From contig CAYUXF010000007.1 of the NCBI GenBank assembly GCA_964448755.1, positions 1 through 39,766 on the forward strand: a stretch of DNA of 39,766 nucleotides, in the 5' to 3' direction. Source of the DNA: CAYUXF01 sp964448755 (GTDB lineage Bacteria; Margulisbacteria; Termititenacia; Termititenacales; CAYUXF01). Shown piece after piece: positions 15,832 to 26,200 of the stretch. Below the pieces are notes generated by a model. It saw nothing but the letters and a program-made list of their open reading frames with translations, did no database searches and was not told the DNA's origin. Within the stretch, counting starts at the first letter, position 1. Each line of letters begins with the position of its first letter. The position numbers and the translations under genes are program-made.

Positions 15832-18693
15832 GTGATGTTTAAAAAACAATATATAAAATTAATTTTACTGTCAGTAATTATGCTGACGCCTGTTTTTGCT
15901 GATCTCAGTGCGCTAGATGGTTCCAGTATTATTAATGGTAGTGCCCGTTCCCTGGGGATGGGCGGCGCTTTTTTAAATATTCAAAATGATCCCTCAGTTG
16001 TTTTTAGTAATCCGGCTGGCGTGGGAAGTTTAAAAGAGACAAAATTCTTTTTTATGAATACTAGGACACTGCAGGAAGTTGACTACTTAGTTGGCGGTGT
16101 TACTTTTCCTATAGAGAACATTGGGACCATTGGCCTTTCTTTATTAAGCAGAAGTTCCGGTGATATTCCTTTGACCGGTCCGCTGACTGCGCAGCAGCTT
16201 AACGATCCTTCTACAATTGATTTTGAAAATATTAAAAAAGGGAGCTATACCGAAAATACTTTTTTAATTACGTATGCTAACGAAGCACTGTTGTTTAAAA
16301 AAAATATTCGCTACGGTCTTAATACTAAATTTTTTCAAAAAAAATTGAGCGGTTATGACGAAGGGGCGGCTTCTGCGCTTAACTTTGACCTTGGGCTGCA
16401 GTTTAGTTTAAATAGAGATCTAGATATTGCGGTCAAATTACAAAATATTATTTCCGGTTCTGGGAATGAGGCTTCTGCCGGTTCATTATTATGGGATACC
16501 GGTGAAGCGGAAAAGATCAGTTCTTATTTGATGTTTGGTATTGCCAATAAGACGTTGTATCGCAATGTTTTATTGGCACTTGATTTTAAAAAAGATCTCA
16601 GCCGCGAAGAATATCCGCTGATGCCGTCCTTTGGTTTAGAATGGCATCCGCTTGATTATTTGTTTTTGCGCTTTGGTCTCTGGCAGAGTTTACAGGCGCC
16701 AGATGCCGATTCCGGCGGCGGGAATATGCAGGCTATCAATAATTTTTCTATTGGTACCGGTGTTAATTTATTTGGCTGGCGTTTTGATTATGCCTATCTG
16801 CCTAATAGTGAAATAAAAGATCTTTCTACACATATGTTTTCTATTTCTTATGTGGGCGCCGAGCCTTCGGAAAAAATATCGGCACTTAAAGAGGAGCTGG
16901 TTACCGCTTCTGTCCTAATGGATCTTTATTTGCCGCTAGATAGAACGATAACCGATTCTGTAGTAATTAATGCTGAAGGTAAAATATATAAAGCCAATAG
17001 GTATATCTTAAACGGCGAAGAATATTTGGCCAATAAAAACGGCGAGTTTTCCAAAGAACTTATTCTGGCCTTAGGTATTAATGATATTACTTTAGCTGTG
17101 CCAGAATCTAATGAGACTATTGTGCGAAAAGTTTTGCGGATGGCGGCTTTTGATGACATAGAACAGAACCGCAATAAGAATGCCATAATTAATATGGCTA
17201 CACTTGGTTATATTCAGGGAGATTATCCGCGTAAGTTTAATCCGGACCGCTATGTTTCTCGTTCTGAAATGGCCGCGTTGGTCATTAAGATCAATCGTTT
17301 TATGGTGCCGCTTTCTATGAAGGGTATTTGGGATGATGTAGATATTTTGGCCAGCCAGGGAATTTTAAAAGGTTTTCCTGACGGTTTAATGAAGCAAGAT
17401 GAAAAATTGACTAGAGCTCAAGCGGCAATGGTCTTGGCCAGATTACAAGGCTTGCCGACAGATACTGCCGATTATGAGTATTCTTATTTGGCGGCAGAAC
17501 ACTGGGCTGAACCGGCCATTAAGTCTTTAATAGGCGCTAATTTGTATACGCGTGATGACTTTACACCATATAATGATTATATAACTAAAGAAGAACTGGT
17601 CGATCTTTTCAGCAGACTTAGCTCTGTTCAACAGAGTATAGATAAGTTGTTGAATTTTGATGAGACCGGGATGAAAGAAGACCTCAGCAGAGAGATCAAT
17701 ACTGTTTTTATGCGTCGAGCGGTAACAGAAGAAACCAGGAGTGATCTGGAGATCTTTAATGAAATGGTAGATGCCCCTGCGGCTTTACCTGAAGCTGCTG
17801 AGCCAGCTATTGCCGATATTTTTAATTATCAAGAAAGTATCCATACAGATGCGCAAAAAGAATTAAAAACATCTTCTGCCGGAGCTTTGCCGTTACTTTC
17901 TGTTGTTGCTCCGTCTGACAAGAGTGTTGTTTATGATAGTTTTATTACAGTCAAAGGTTCGTTGAGTAATGGCCATAAAGTTTTTGTTAATGGTCAACAA
18001 GTTGACCTTAATAATGGTCAGTTTGCGAGAAAGATAGCGCTTAAAGAGGGGAAGAATCTGATAATAGTAAAAGCATTTAATAAAGAAGGTAAATATGTTC
18101 GCCTAGAAAGACGGCTTTTGAAATTAAAGAAATTTACCGATATCAGTGAAAGTGATCCTAATTATAAATTATTTGCGGAAATGGCGGCGCTGGGTGTTAT
18201 TTCCGGTGACAGCAGCGGTCGGTTTAATCCTGCAAAAAAGATCTCTAAAATAGAGTATGCCGGGATGCTTAATAATATTTATGATCTAAATAAAAATATT
18301 CCTAATATTTCACCATATAAAGATCTCTCTGTTAAGCACTGGGGGTACCGCAATGCGGTAATTTTAGATCAGGCGGCGATCATTAAAGCAGAAAATGGTT
18401 ATTATAAGCCAGAGGATAAAATTACCAGAGCTTTTGGTATTGTTATTTTAGCCAGAGCGGAAAATCTAAATGTGCCGGCCAATGTCTCCGGTAAGGTCTA
18501 TACTGATGTAGACAGTTCGGTCTGGGCTTATAAGCATATTTATGCAGCTAAAAGAAGCGGTTTAATTGCCGATGCTAAATATTTTAGGCCTTTTGAGGAA
18601 ATGGACCGCCGTACCGCAGTGGTTTTTTTAGCAAAGACTAAAAAAATTCAGGAAAAACTTAATAAGCTATACAATTGGCAAGAAGGTTTTTGA
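15832..18693 (+). CDS. PorV/PorQ-like outer-membrane barrel fused to two SLH triads
   Basis: 953 residues. The start could be GTG 15832 or the next codon, ATG 15835; the leader gives no clear Shine-Dalgarno choice. Signal peptide 1-24 (..TPVFA). Residues ~25-345 match the PorV/PorQ/UPF0164 barrel family, including GSARSLGMGGAF and the DPSVVFSNPAGV motif near the N-terminus. An Ig-like segment follows (~355-440). Three SLH-like repeats lie at ~451-488 (VSRSEMA), ~500-538 (LTRAQAA) and ~550-596 (ITKEELV). A glucodextranase-B/Ig-like domain is at ~689-766, then three more SLH repeats at ~767-820, ~829-876 and ~889-936. SLH repeats normally work as triads binding modified cell-wall polymer, so this protein could link outer membrane to cell wall. 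Domain order is reversed relative to OmpM, where SLH is N-terminal. Confidence 0.85.
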   Translation: MMFKKQYIKLILLSVIMLTPVFADLSALDGSSIINGSARSLGMGGAFLNIQNDPSVVFSNPAGVGSLKETKFFFMNTRTLQEVDYLVGGVTFPIENIGTIGLSLLSRSSGDIPLTGPLTAQQLNDPSTIDFENIKKGSYTENTFLITYANEALLFKKNIRYGLNTKFFQKKLSGYDEGAASALNFDLGLQFSLNRDLDIAVKLQNIISGSGNEASAGSLLWDTGEAEKISSYLMFGIANKTLYRNVLLALDFKKDLSREEYPLMPSFGLEWHPLDYLFLRFGLWQSLQAPDADSGGGNMQAINNFSIGTGVNLFGWRFDYAYLPNSEIKDLSTHMFSISYVGAEPSEKISALKEELVTASVLMDLYLPLDRTITDSVVINAEGKIYKANRYILNGEEYLANKNGEFSKELILALGINDITLAVPESNETIVRKVLRMAAFDDIEQNRNKNAIINMATLGYIQGDYPRKFNPDRYVSRSEMAALVIKINRFMVPLSMKGIWDDVDILASQGILKGFPDGLMKQDEKLTRAQAAMVLARLQGLPTDTADYEYSYLAAEHWAEPAIKSLIGANLYTRDDFTPYNDYITKEELVDLFSRLSSVQQSIDKLLNFDETGMKEDLSREINTVFMRRAVTEETRSDLEIFNEMVDAPAALPEAAEPAIADIFNYQESIHTDAQKELKTSSAGALPLLSVVAPSDKSVVYDSFITVKGSLSNGHKVFVNGQQVDLNNGQFARKIALKEGKNLIIVKAFNKEGKYVRLERRLLKLKKFTDISESDPNYKLFAEMAALGVISGDSSGRFNPAKKISKIEYAGMLNNIYDLNKNIPNISPYKDLSVKHWGYRNAVILDQAAIIKAENGYYKPEDKITRAFGIVILARAENLNVPANVSGKVYTDVDSSVWAYKHIYAAKRSGLIADAKYFRPFEEMDRRTAVVFLAKTKKIQEKLNKLYNWQEGF

Positions 18694-18711
18694 TCATAAT
18701 TTTTTATTAAA

Positions 18712-20229
18712 TTACCGGACAATAAATTTTTCTTTTTGGTATTTGATAAGAGTTTCTGAGGAAGTAACCGCTTCTATATAATAAGTTCCTTTGTTTATTT
18801 GTTTATCGGCCTGATAAGTAAAATAAAAAACCGTTGTTTCATTAGTTTTAACTGCGGCAGACTGTTCTTCTAATTCTGTGATCAGGTTGTTGTTTTGATC
18901 ATATATTTTAAATGTGCAGGTGACCGCTTGTTCCTGATTGCCGATATTATCAAGAAAAACTTTAAAGAGCATTTTTTCCGTTTCTTGAAAATATCTGCCG
19001 GACATTAGGCTGATCTGGTAATCGTAAATTTTTTCTGTGAGCTCATCATTGAAAACAATTACTACTTCAGGTTCTTCAATATTTTCTTCTATAACCGGTT
19101 TGATCTCTTCAAAGGCCAGTTCAGTGTTTTCTGTGCTGGGTTTTAATTCTTCTATAATAGGATCTTCCGGCAGCGGCAGTGGTTCTATTTCGGCGGAGGT
19201 ATTCTTGCTGACTAAAATGTTTTCTAATTCATACGCTAGACGGCGGTCATTAATGGCCTGTTGGAGTTTTTCTTCGTCTGAGAGCTCTTGTTCAATGGAG
19301 CCGATATTACTCAAGGTGTCAAAAACAAACGTCGCCGAAAAGTACTGAGTGTTGCCCAGATCGTCTTCGGTATTATTGACATAGGCGTAATCAACACTGA
19401 GATCTTTATAGCTTAGTCCGGTGCCAAGTGTAAAGGAGTCTTTATTGTAACCAGCCCTAAAAGCGAAGAAAGAAAAAGGTTTGTATTCAACTCCAGTGTG
19501 GAGGAAAGTATTTCTGTTTTCTGCTTTTTCTAGATCGGCAAAAAAAGATATTTTATTGTTTAAGGCGTAAGTTAAACCTAGTGAAATTCGGCTGTTAACT
19601 TCGTTTGTACTGCCAGTACTCCAGCTCATATTTGGTTTAATTAAATTGAAAAAAGAGAGTCCGAGCATTGTTTTTTTGTTTAGAAGATAGATTAGACCGG
19701 CATCCAATCCATATCCAGCAGCTGTTTCACCTGCTAAAGACTCGGTTAATATTTTAATGTTAAGGCCGTAAAATATTTTTTGATGATTTGCCGCCAGCGA
19801 GAAGATATAGCCGTTAGCAGAGTAATTTAATTTGTTGCCGGTTAGGTCTGCTGAGCCGGTATCAATATCGTAGCTGGCTTCTTCTATGCCGTCTACTGTT
19901 GTATTTAAGTAAGTTGCGCCCAGTGAAATTTTTCTTTTACCCAGAGGTAATGAGGGATTGATATAAGATAAATTAAAATATCTGACATCACTATGTAAAG
20001 TTCCCTGCATGGTATTGATACTGTGTTTGTTGTAAAGTTTTAGTGCAGCGGGGTTTTTGTAATTACTGCTGCCATCAATGACTGTGGCTGAACAATAGCC
20101 AAGACCAAGCGAACGGACGCTGATGGGGTTTTCTGTGAAAGCTGCAGCAGTGCTGCCAGCAGAAGCTAAGCCGCTAACTGTTGTTATTGCAATTAAAGTT
20201 AAAATTATTATTTTAAATATTTTTAACAT
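18712..20229 (-). CDS. PorV/PorQ-like outer-membrane protein
   Basis: 505 residues, with AGGAG 6 nt before ATG and a signal peptide (1-24, ..GLASA). Residues ~25-300 form the PorV/PorQ/UPF0164 type barrel: ENPISVRSLGLGYCSA and SSNYKNPAAL correspond to the RSLGMGGA and NPAG motifs, followed by alternating strands. Residues ~310-390 are an acidic, proline-containing linker. The last ~110 residues form an Ig/CARDB-like domain. It begins 8 bp after the stop of the giant minus-strand gene, and its Shine-Dalgarno overlaps that gene's end, so the two are surely cotranscribed. In T9SS, PorV binds the C-terminal signal of cargo; I infer a similar role towards the giant protein. It shares the barrel type but not the SLH part with the plus-strand neighbour, and ends tail to tail with it. 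Confidence 0.82.
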   Translation of the reverse strand: MLKIFKIIILTLIAITTVSGLASAGSTAAAFTENPISVRSLGLGYCSATVIDGSSNYKNPAALKLYNKHSINTMQGTLHSDVRYFNLSYINPSLPLGKRKISLGATYLNTTVDGIEEASYDIDTGSADLTGNKLNYSANGYIFSLAANHQKIFYGLNIKILTESLAGETAAGYGLDAGLIYLLNKKTMLGLSFFNLIKPNMSWSTGSTNEVNSRISLGLTYALNNKISFFADLEKAENRNTFLHTGVEYKPFSFFAFRAGYNKDSFTLGTGLSYKDLSVDYAYVNNTEDDLGNTQYFSATFVFDTLSNIGSIEQELSDEEKLQQAINDRRLAYELENILVSKNTSAEIEPLPLPEDPIIEELKPSTENTELAFEEIKPVIEENIEEPEVVIVFNDELTEKIYDYQISLMSGRYFQETEKMLFKVFLDNIGNQEQAVTCTFKIYDQNNNLITELEEQSAAVKTNETTVFYFTYQADKQINKGTYYIEAVTSSETLIKYQKEKFIVR

Positions 20230-20237
20230 TTTTTCTC

Positions 20238-23200
20238 CTAATTAAGAACAGCCAATTTTTTCTTTTTGTAATGTGTTTCACCGGTTACATTATCTGTTAA
20301 TTTAATATAGACTAGGTAAACCCCATTAGCTATTTGGTCATTATAATTATTTTCACCGTCCCAGGTAAATTCATTTATTCCGGTGAGTAGATCTTCCTGG
20401 AATTTTATCAGTAATTCGCCGCTAATAGTATAGATCCTGACTTCGGCTGTTCCCGGATTAGTCGCATTATAGACAAAGTGGAGAGGCTCGCTTTCTAGTT
20501 TTACGGGGTTGGGCGCTAGAATAAGATCAAAGCTAGCCAATTCTGTAGAGTTGGAAATAGTGACCAGCCCAAAAACAGTAAAATGAGTTGTAGTAAAAGT
20601 AATAGAATTTGCTGTATAGCTTATTATAGTTATACCGTCATTTTTCCATTTGTTTTCGCTGTTGTTGTAATAGTAGATCTGGTGTTTTTCCGTGACATTA
20701 ATACTGTTTGGAAAATAGAGAGTGATCTCGATAGGTTTTTTAAATGTTGAAGGCGCAGTCTTTCCTAGATCATTGCCGGTGGCAACCATTTCTAATTCAA
20801 TAACGTAGGAGAGTTCAATATTTTTCCAGTCTGTTAACATAAAGTAACTGTTTGGTGTAGTGATATTGACTTCAACGTCTAGATCGACTGCTCCGGCTGG
20901 GATTTTTATATCAATAGTTGTGCCGGAGAAATTTTCGGTAAGCTGTTTGTCGGTGATGTTAAAATTAATTTCATTAGATCTTCCACTGATGTTCTGTCGG
21001 CCATCTTCGGCAGTGGCGTAGATATTGATATTGCCTGTTAAGTTTAACTCAAGCGGAATGTTGAAGAGACTGTAAGGATATTCGGTACGGATATATTTTG
21101 TAGTAAATAAAACATTGTTAACATAAATATTTAAAGTGTTGCCGTATTCTATTTCGCCGCTGATCGTAAAAGATGAAACATTGGTAGTTTGACCAGCTAA
21201 TGCACAGTTTATAACTGGTGCTGCAGGAGCATAAATGTCGTCAGAGGTAAAGAAACTGTAAGAAATATATTGCTGATTAGCGCTCTTAGAGCGGTCAAAA
21301 GTTATTACTTCTATATTAATGGTAGTTAGATAATCATAATTGATCACCGGATTATAAGTTATTGTGCAATTAAAAGTTGTATTGCTGACAGTCAATAGAT
21401 TGTAAGGAATAGTTTCGCCGTTAATTTTTATGCTGGAGAAAGAGCTGTTAACGCCGGTCTGAGAATCATTTATTTTAATGACTAGAGGAGAAAAAATATC
21501 TACCTGTTTTGCGCCTGGCAGCGGAGTGATAGCGGTAATTACTGGTAGCAGAGTATCGTTTAGGGTTTGAAATTTGTAGCTAATGTTATTAGTATTGCCG
21601 CTGAGGTCTTCAATTGCTATCTGTACTGCTATTTCTTTTTCGTAACCCAGCCAGAGTGGTTTGTAGCTGATATTGTAAGTACGTCCGGTTTGTTCAATTA
21701 TTAAATTTTCCCGGCTAATGCGCTGGTTGTTTACAAACAAGTTAATATTAGCTGTATTGATGCCGCTGTTATCATCGCTCAATTCAAAATTAATTGTAGC
21801 TGCCTGATGATTATTTGTAGAGTTAATTGCCGGTGTAATTACGGTAATGACCGGTTTAATAAAATCATCGGTAATTGTAAAGTTGTAAGTTATTAAGAAG
21901 AGATTGTTGTTAAGGTCCTTAATGCTGATAGTTACTGGAACTGTTTCTAATAACTCGAACTGTTCGCTGGCATTGTAGGTAATTGCCAGAGCATAACCAT
22001 CAGAGATCATTTCTATTTCATTTGTTAGCGGCAGAGAGCCTTTAACGGTAAAGAGCAAGCTGTTTAAGTCTAGTCCTGCTTCCAGATCGGTCAAGGCAAA
22101 GGCGATTTTTGCTGAAGGTAAAACATTGTTTTCGTTGACCCCAGGGGTTAATCTGGACATTATTGGCGCGGTCAGATCATTTTTTGTTTTAAAGTTTGCG
22201 GTAACAATGGCCCGGTTTTTGCCGTTATCCTGGACATTAACAGTTAAATTATATTCAGTATTTACCAGCAGGCGTTCACTGTAAGCGTAAATATCGCCAG
22301 TCCTGTTAAATGATGCAGTTTTATCTGTGTTGTTAAGTAGAATTTTCAATGAACTGGTCGCAATACCGGAATTATCATCGGTGATCAAAATACTGATAGC
22401 TGTAGTTACTGCTATTTCGCTGACAAGATCGGCCGGGGAAATTATTGAAATAGTCGGCACTATATTGTCAAAGTAAGTTGTAATGCCCACGGTAACAGTG
22501 AGTTCTTCAAAATTAACTGTTGCTACAGCTGTTTCTGGCAACTCGGCGTGAGTGTAGATAATATTTTCTGTTATTATTGCAGACGAAAGTGTACCGGCGC
22601 CGGAAATGCTTATTGCAGCGGGGATCTCTTTTAAAATACTATTATTTTTATCATAAATTTTGATACTGATATTATCGGTGGTATTGTGATTGCCGAAAAT
22701 TGACTGTGCTTCAAGTGTTATTTTGTCGGCATAACTGAGACTGTAGCTGCCGGTAGCTGTTGCAGTAAATGTCATTCTGTTTTGAAGATCATCAATTACC
22801 GGATTGCCAGTGATCGCCTGGTCTTCGTTGTTTATGAGACTGCCGTAATAATCTGTTTTTATTAAATTCTGATGTCTTATAAAAGGATGTTTAGTTGTTG
22901 GCAATGAAATAATAAAGATGTGTTGATCAAGTGGTGAATCGGCCGGCACGAGTATAGTATTGTAGGTAATAACTATACTAGTAAGATTTATTTCGCTGAG
23001 ATCAAAGCCGTTGCTTGCGGGAATAGTAATGCTGCCAATAAATTTATTATTTAATTCTCTGCCAATAGTTATTGTTGCTGTCGGTGAAAGATTTTCTCTG
23101 TTGCCGAGCTCATCTTCGCAGTAATAACCTTCGCCGGCCGGGGCATTGATGCCGATAGCCTTGTATTCATAAATGCCAATGTCAAACGTGTAAGTGCCGT

Positions 23201-26200
23201 CCTTGTTGCCGTCCAGCGGCCTGGTATTGTTGGCAATATCTTTAGTGACAATAGCGCTGATATCTTTGCCGGTATCAATACAAGCGGCGCCGGCAATTGG
23301 CCGATAATCTTTATTGCCGATGTCAAAAAAGATGGTAGATGAAATATTGGCCAGACAGCTGCTTAGTGAAGTTAAGCCTGTTGGCAGTGCACCTGAAAAT
23401 AGGGAGTTTTCCAGATACGCTTTATCGATATTGCGGATATCTTTATAATTTTGATCACCATTGTTTTCATAGAAGATCGTATTTGTAATTTTAGTTTCAC
23501 CAGTGTTGTAAATGGCCCCGCCGTCATCATTGGCGGTATTTCTAATAAAATTACTGTTATAAATATCTATTTTGGTGAAATAGCTGTTGTAAATAGCACC
23601 ACCGTCTCTGCCGCTATAAGGAGCTGTATTATAATCAAATAATGTATTGACTATTTTCCCTTCGGTATAGTTGTTGTTGTAAATAGCGCCACCATGGTAG
23701 GTAATAGACTGATTGCTTCTGAACAGTGAGTTGTAGATAAATATTTTACTGGAAGCTTCGTTGTATAATGCGCCGCCGTTTTGATTGGCTTTGTTTGATT
23801 CAAGTAAAGTATTTTTTAATATTAGAGTGCCTTTATTGTAAATAGCGCCGCCATAAAGTGTTGCCAGATTATTTTTAAATTGACAATCTTCAATAGTAAC
23901 GATAGAGCCTGTTTCTATGCTAATAGCGCCGCCGTAAGTTGCTGAGCCGTTCAAAAAAACAAGGTTTTTTAAAAGTATATTGTTGTTGCCAATTATTTTT
24001 AAAATTTGTTTATTGTTTTCGCCATTTAAGCTGACATTGCCGCTGCCGACTAATCTTAAGTTCTCGTAGCTGTTTTCTATAGACAATACTTCCTGGTAAT
24101 TGCCGCTGATAATATTCATAGTTGCGGTATGGATCTGATTAGTTGTTAAGTAATTAATACCATTTTGAATTGTTTTAAAAGGAAAAGCTGCTTCGCCAGA
24201 TTCTTTTACGGCAACACTGTTTTTGTCTATAAAAATATCGGTAAAATGAGGTTCTGTTCTAAAAGTTAATATTTCTGTAGATAAATTTTCTGAGGTATCT
24301 TTAGCTGTTAAGCTGATGTTGTATGTTGTGGCAGTATTAAAAAAATTATTTGGTATAAATAAGACGCTGTAGCCGTTGTTGGTAACAATGAATGAAATAT
24401 TGCCACTGATATTGACACCGATATTTATAGTTAAAAGTTCTTCAGTATTATCAATAACATCAAATTCGATAGTCGTTTGGATCTTAGTGGATGTTTTATT
24501 AGCCGGAGTTTTGACATAAATTGATGGTGCTGATATTTCTTTGGCGCCGATATCTGGTTTATGGTGCTGCGGCCGATTAATCTCATAAATGTCTTTGGTT
24601 GCAATGCTTAACTCCAGACCGTTGTCTACTGCAGGAGAATTGTGTTTTATTTCTATATATTCTTGGTCAATAAAAAGAGGATCAGTATTTACTAAGCAAT
24701 TATTTAAATCAACGCTGTTTCTTGATGTGATAACGGTGTTGTTAAAAATAATATTGTTGGCAGCGGTTATTGTTGAATAGTTGGCAAAGACTAGCTCATT
24801 ATTAATGAAATTGCTGTGATATATTGTTGCTGAATTTCTGTTCTCTAAAACAACAGTATTATTATTAAAAATAGAATTAATGATAGTGAGACTTCCGTTG
24901 TTAATAATAGCTTTTTCGCTGTCTGCTGCTTTTAAGCCATTGATAATTAGCCGACCGTTATTTTCAATTAGTCCTTTAAATTTAATTTGTTCAATATTGG
25001 CTGTTATGTCAGCCGGTATATTGATGTTGGCAGAGATCAATGAGGTATGATTGCCTTTAATGGTCAGTTCGCTCTTAGCTGGCCAGATGATGTTCTCGGT
25101 GGCAATGTAAGCGTTGTCTAAAACAATAATGCATTGCGGTATGGCAATATCAAAGGCTTTAGCAATTGTTTTGAGTGGTCTTGTGCTAGTGCCGTCATTG
25201 GTTAGGTCGTTACCTGTATTGGCTACATGTATTTTTTCCGGCGGTGCGGTTTTAAAAGTATAGGTATGGTTAATGTTATCTATTACAAAATTTACTGTTA
25301 TTACTTTGCTGTATCTGAAATTTTCCGCTGGTGTTATTTCTATTAAAATATCGCTGCTGATGGCACTGCTGAGATCAGTTATTTTTAAACCAGTATTAGG
25401 CGAGACGTATAATGTGCCGTCAACTTTTAACCAGAAATTAGCAGCGTCTAGTTTTTTTTGGCTGTTACGCACTCTAAAGCTGATGTTGGTGGAAATTTCT
25501 GCTTCCTGGCTGTTAATTGCTGGCCAGAAATTATTAATATAAGTGTTTTTGTATTCATAATGGCCAATATCTTTGGCATCATAAGTATATTGTCCGGAGG
25601 CAGTACCTTTATCTATTAACGGTGAAAGGAAGTTTATTGTAAAGTTGCCATTTTCGGCGTCTGTATATTCCGGGTTTTTGCTGAAATTACCTTGTCCAGT
25701 ATAATTTCTTTCGGTACAGCTGTAGGTGATGTTGAGATCGCAGTTATTAAATTCGCCGCCGCTCAAATCGTAATTGCTCTTGTTATTCCAGAGGACCGAC
25801 TCTTTAATCGTTATATTGCTGTTGTCGGCGATTCCTGTATTAAAATACAAGGCGTTATTGTCATAAAGAACACAGCTGTTAAATGTCGCGGTTGATCCGG
25901 CAATTAAACCGCCGTTTTTACGCGCTGATATTTTTCTGAAAATAGAGTTGCTTGCTTCTATGGCGCTGTTAGAGAATAGACCGCCAATTGTTCCGGTGCC
26001 GTTGGCAATAGTACTATCTAGGATAACTATTTTAGAGTTAGCAGCCAGACCACTGCCTTCAATACTATTGGTTATATTGAATGTGCTGATAGTGCTGTTG
26101 CTTATTTTAATGACAGCGTTCTTGGCTAAGCTATTGCTGGCACCTCTAATGTTTTCTATATTGCTACCAGTAAGGTTTATATTTAATGGTTTATTATTGT

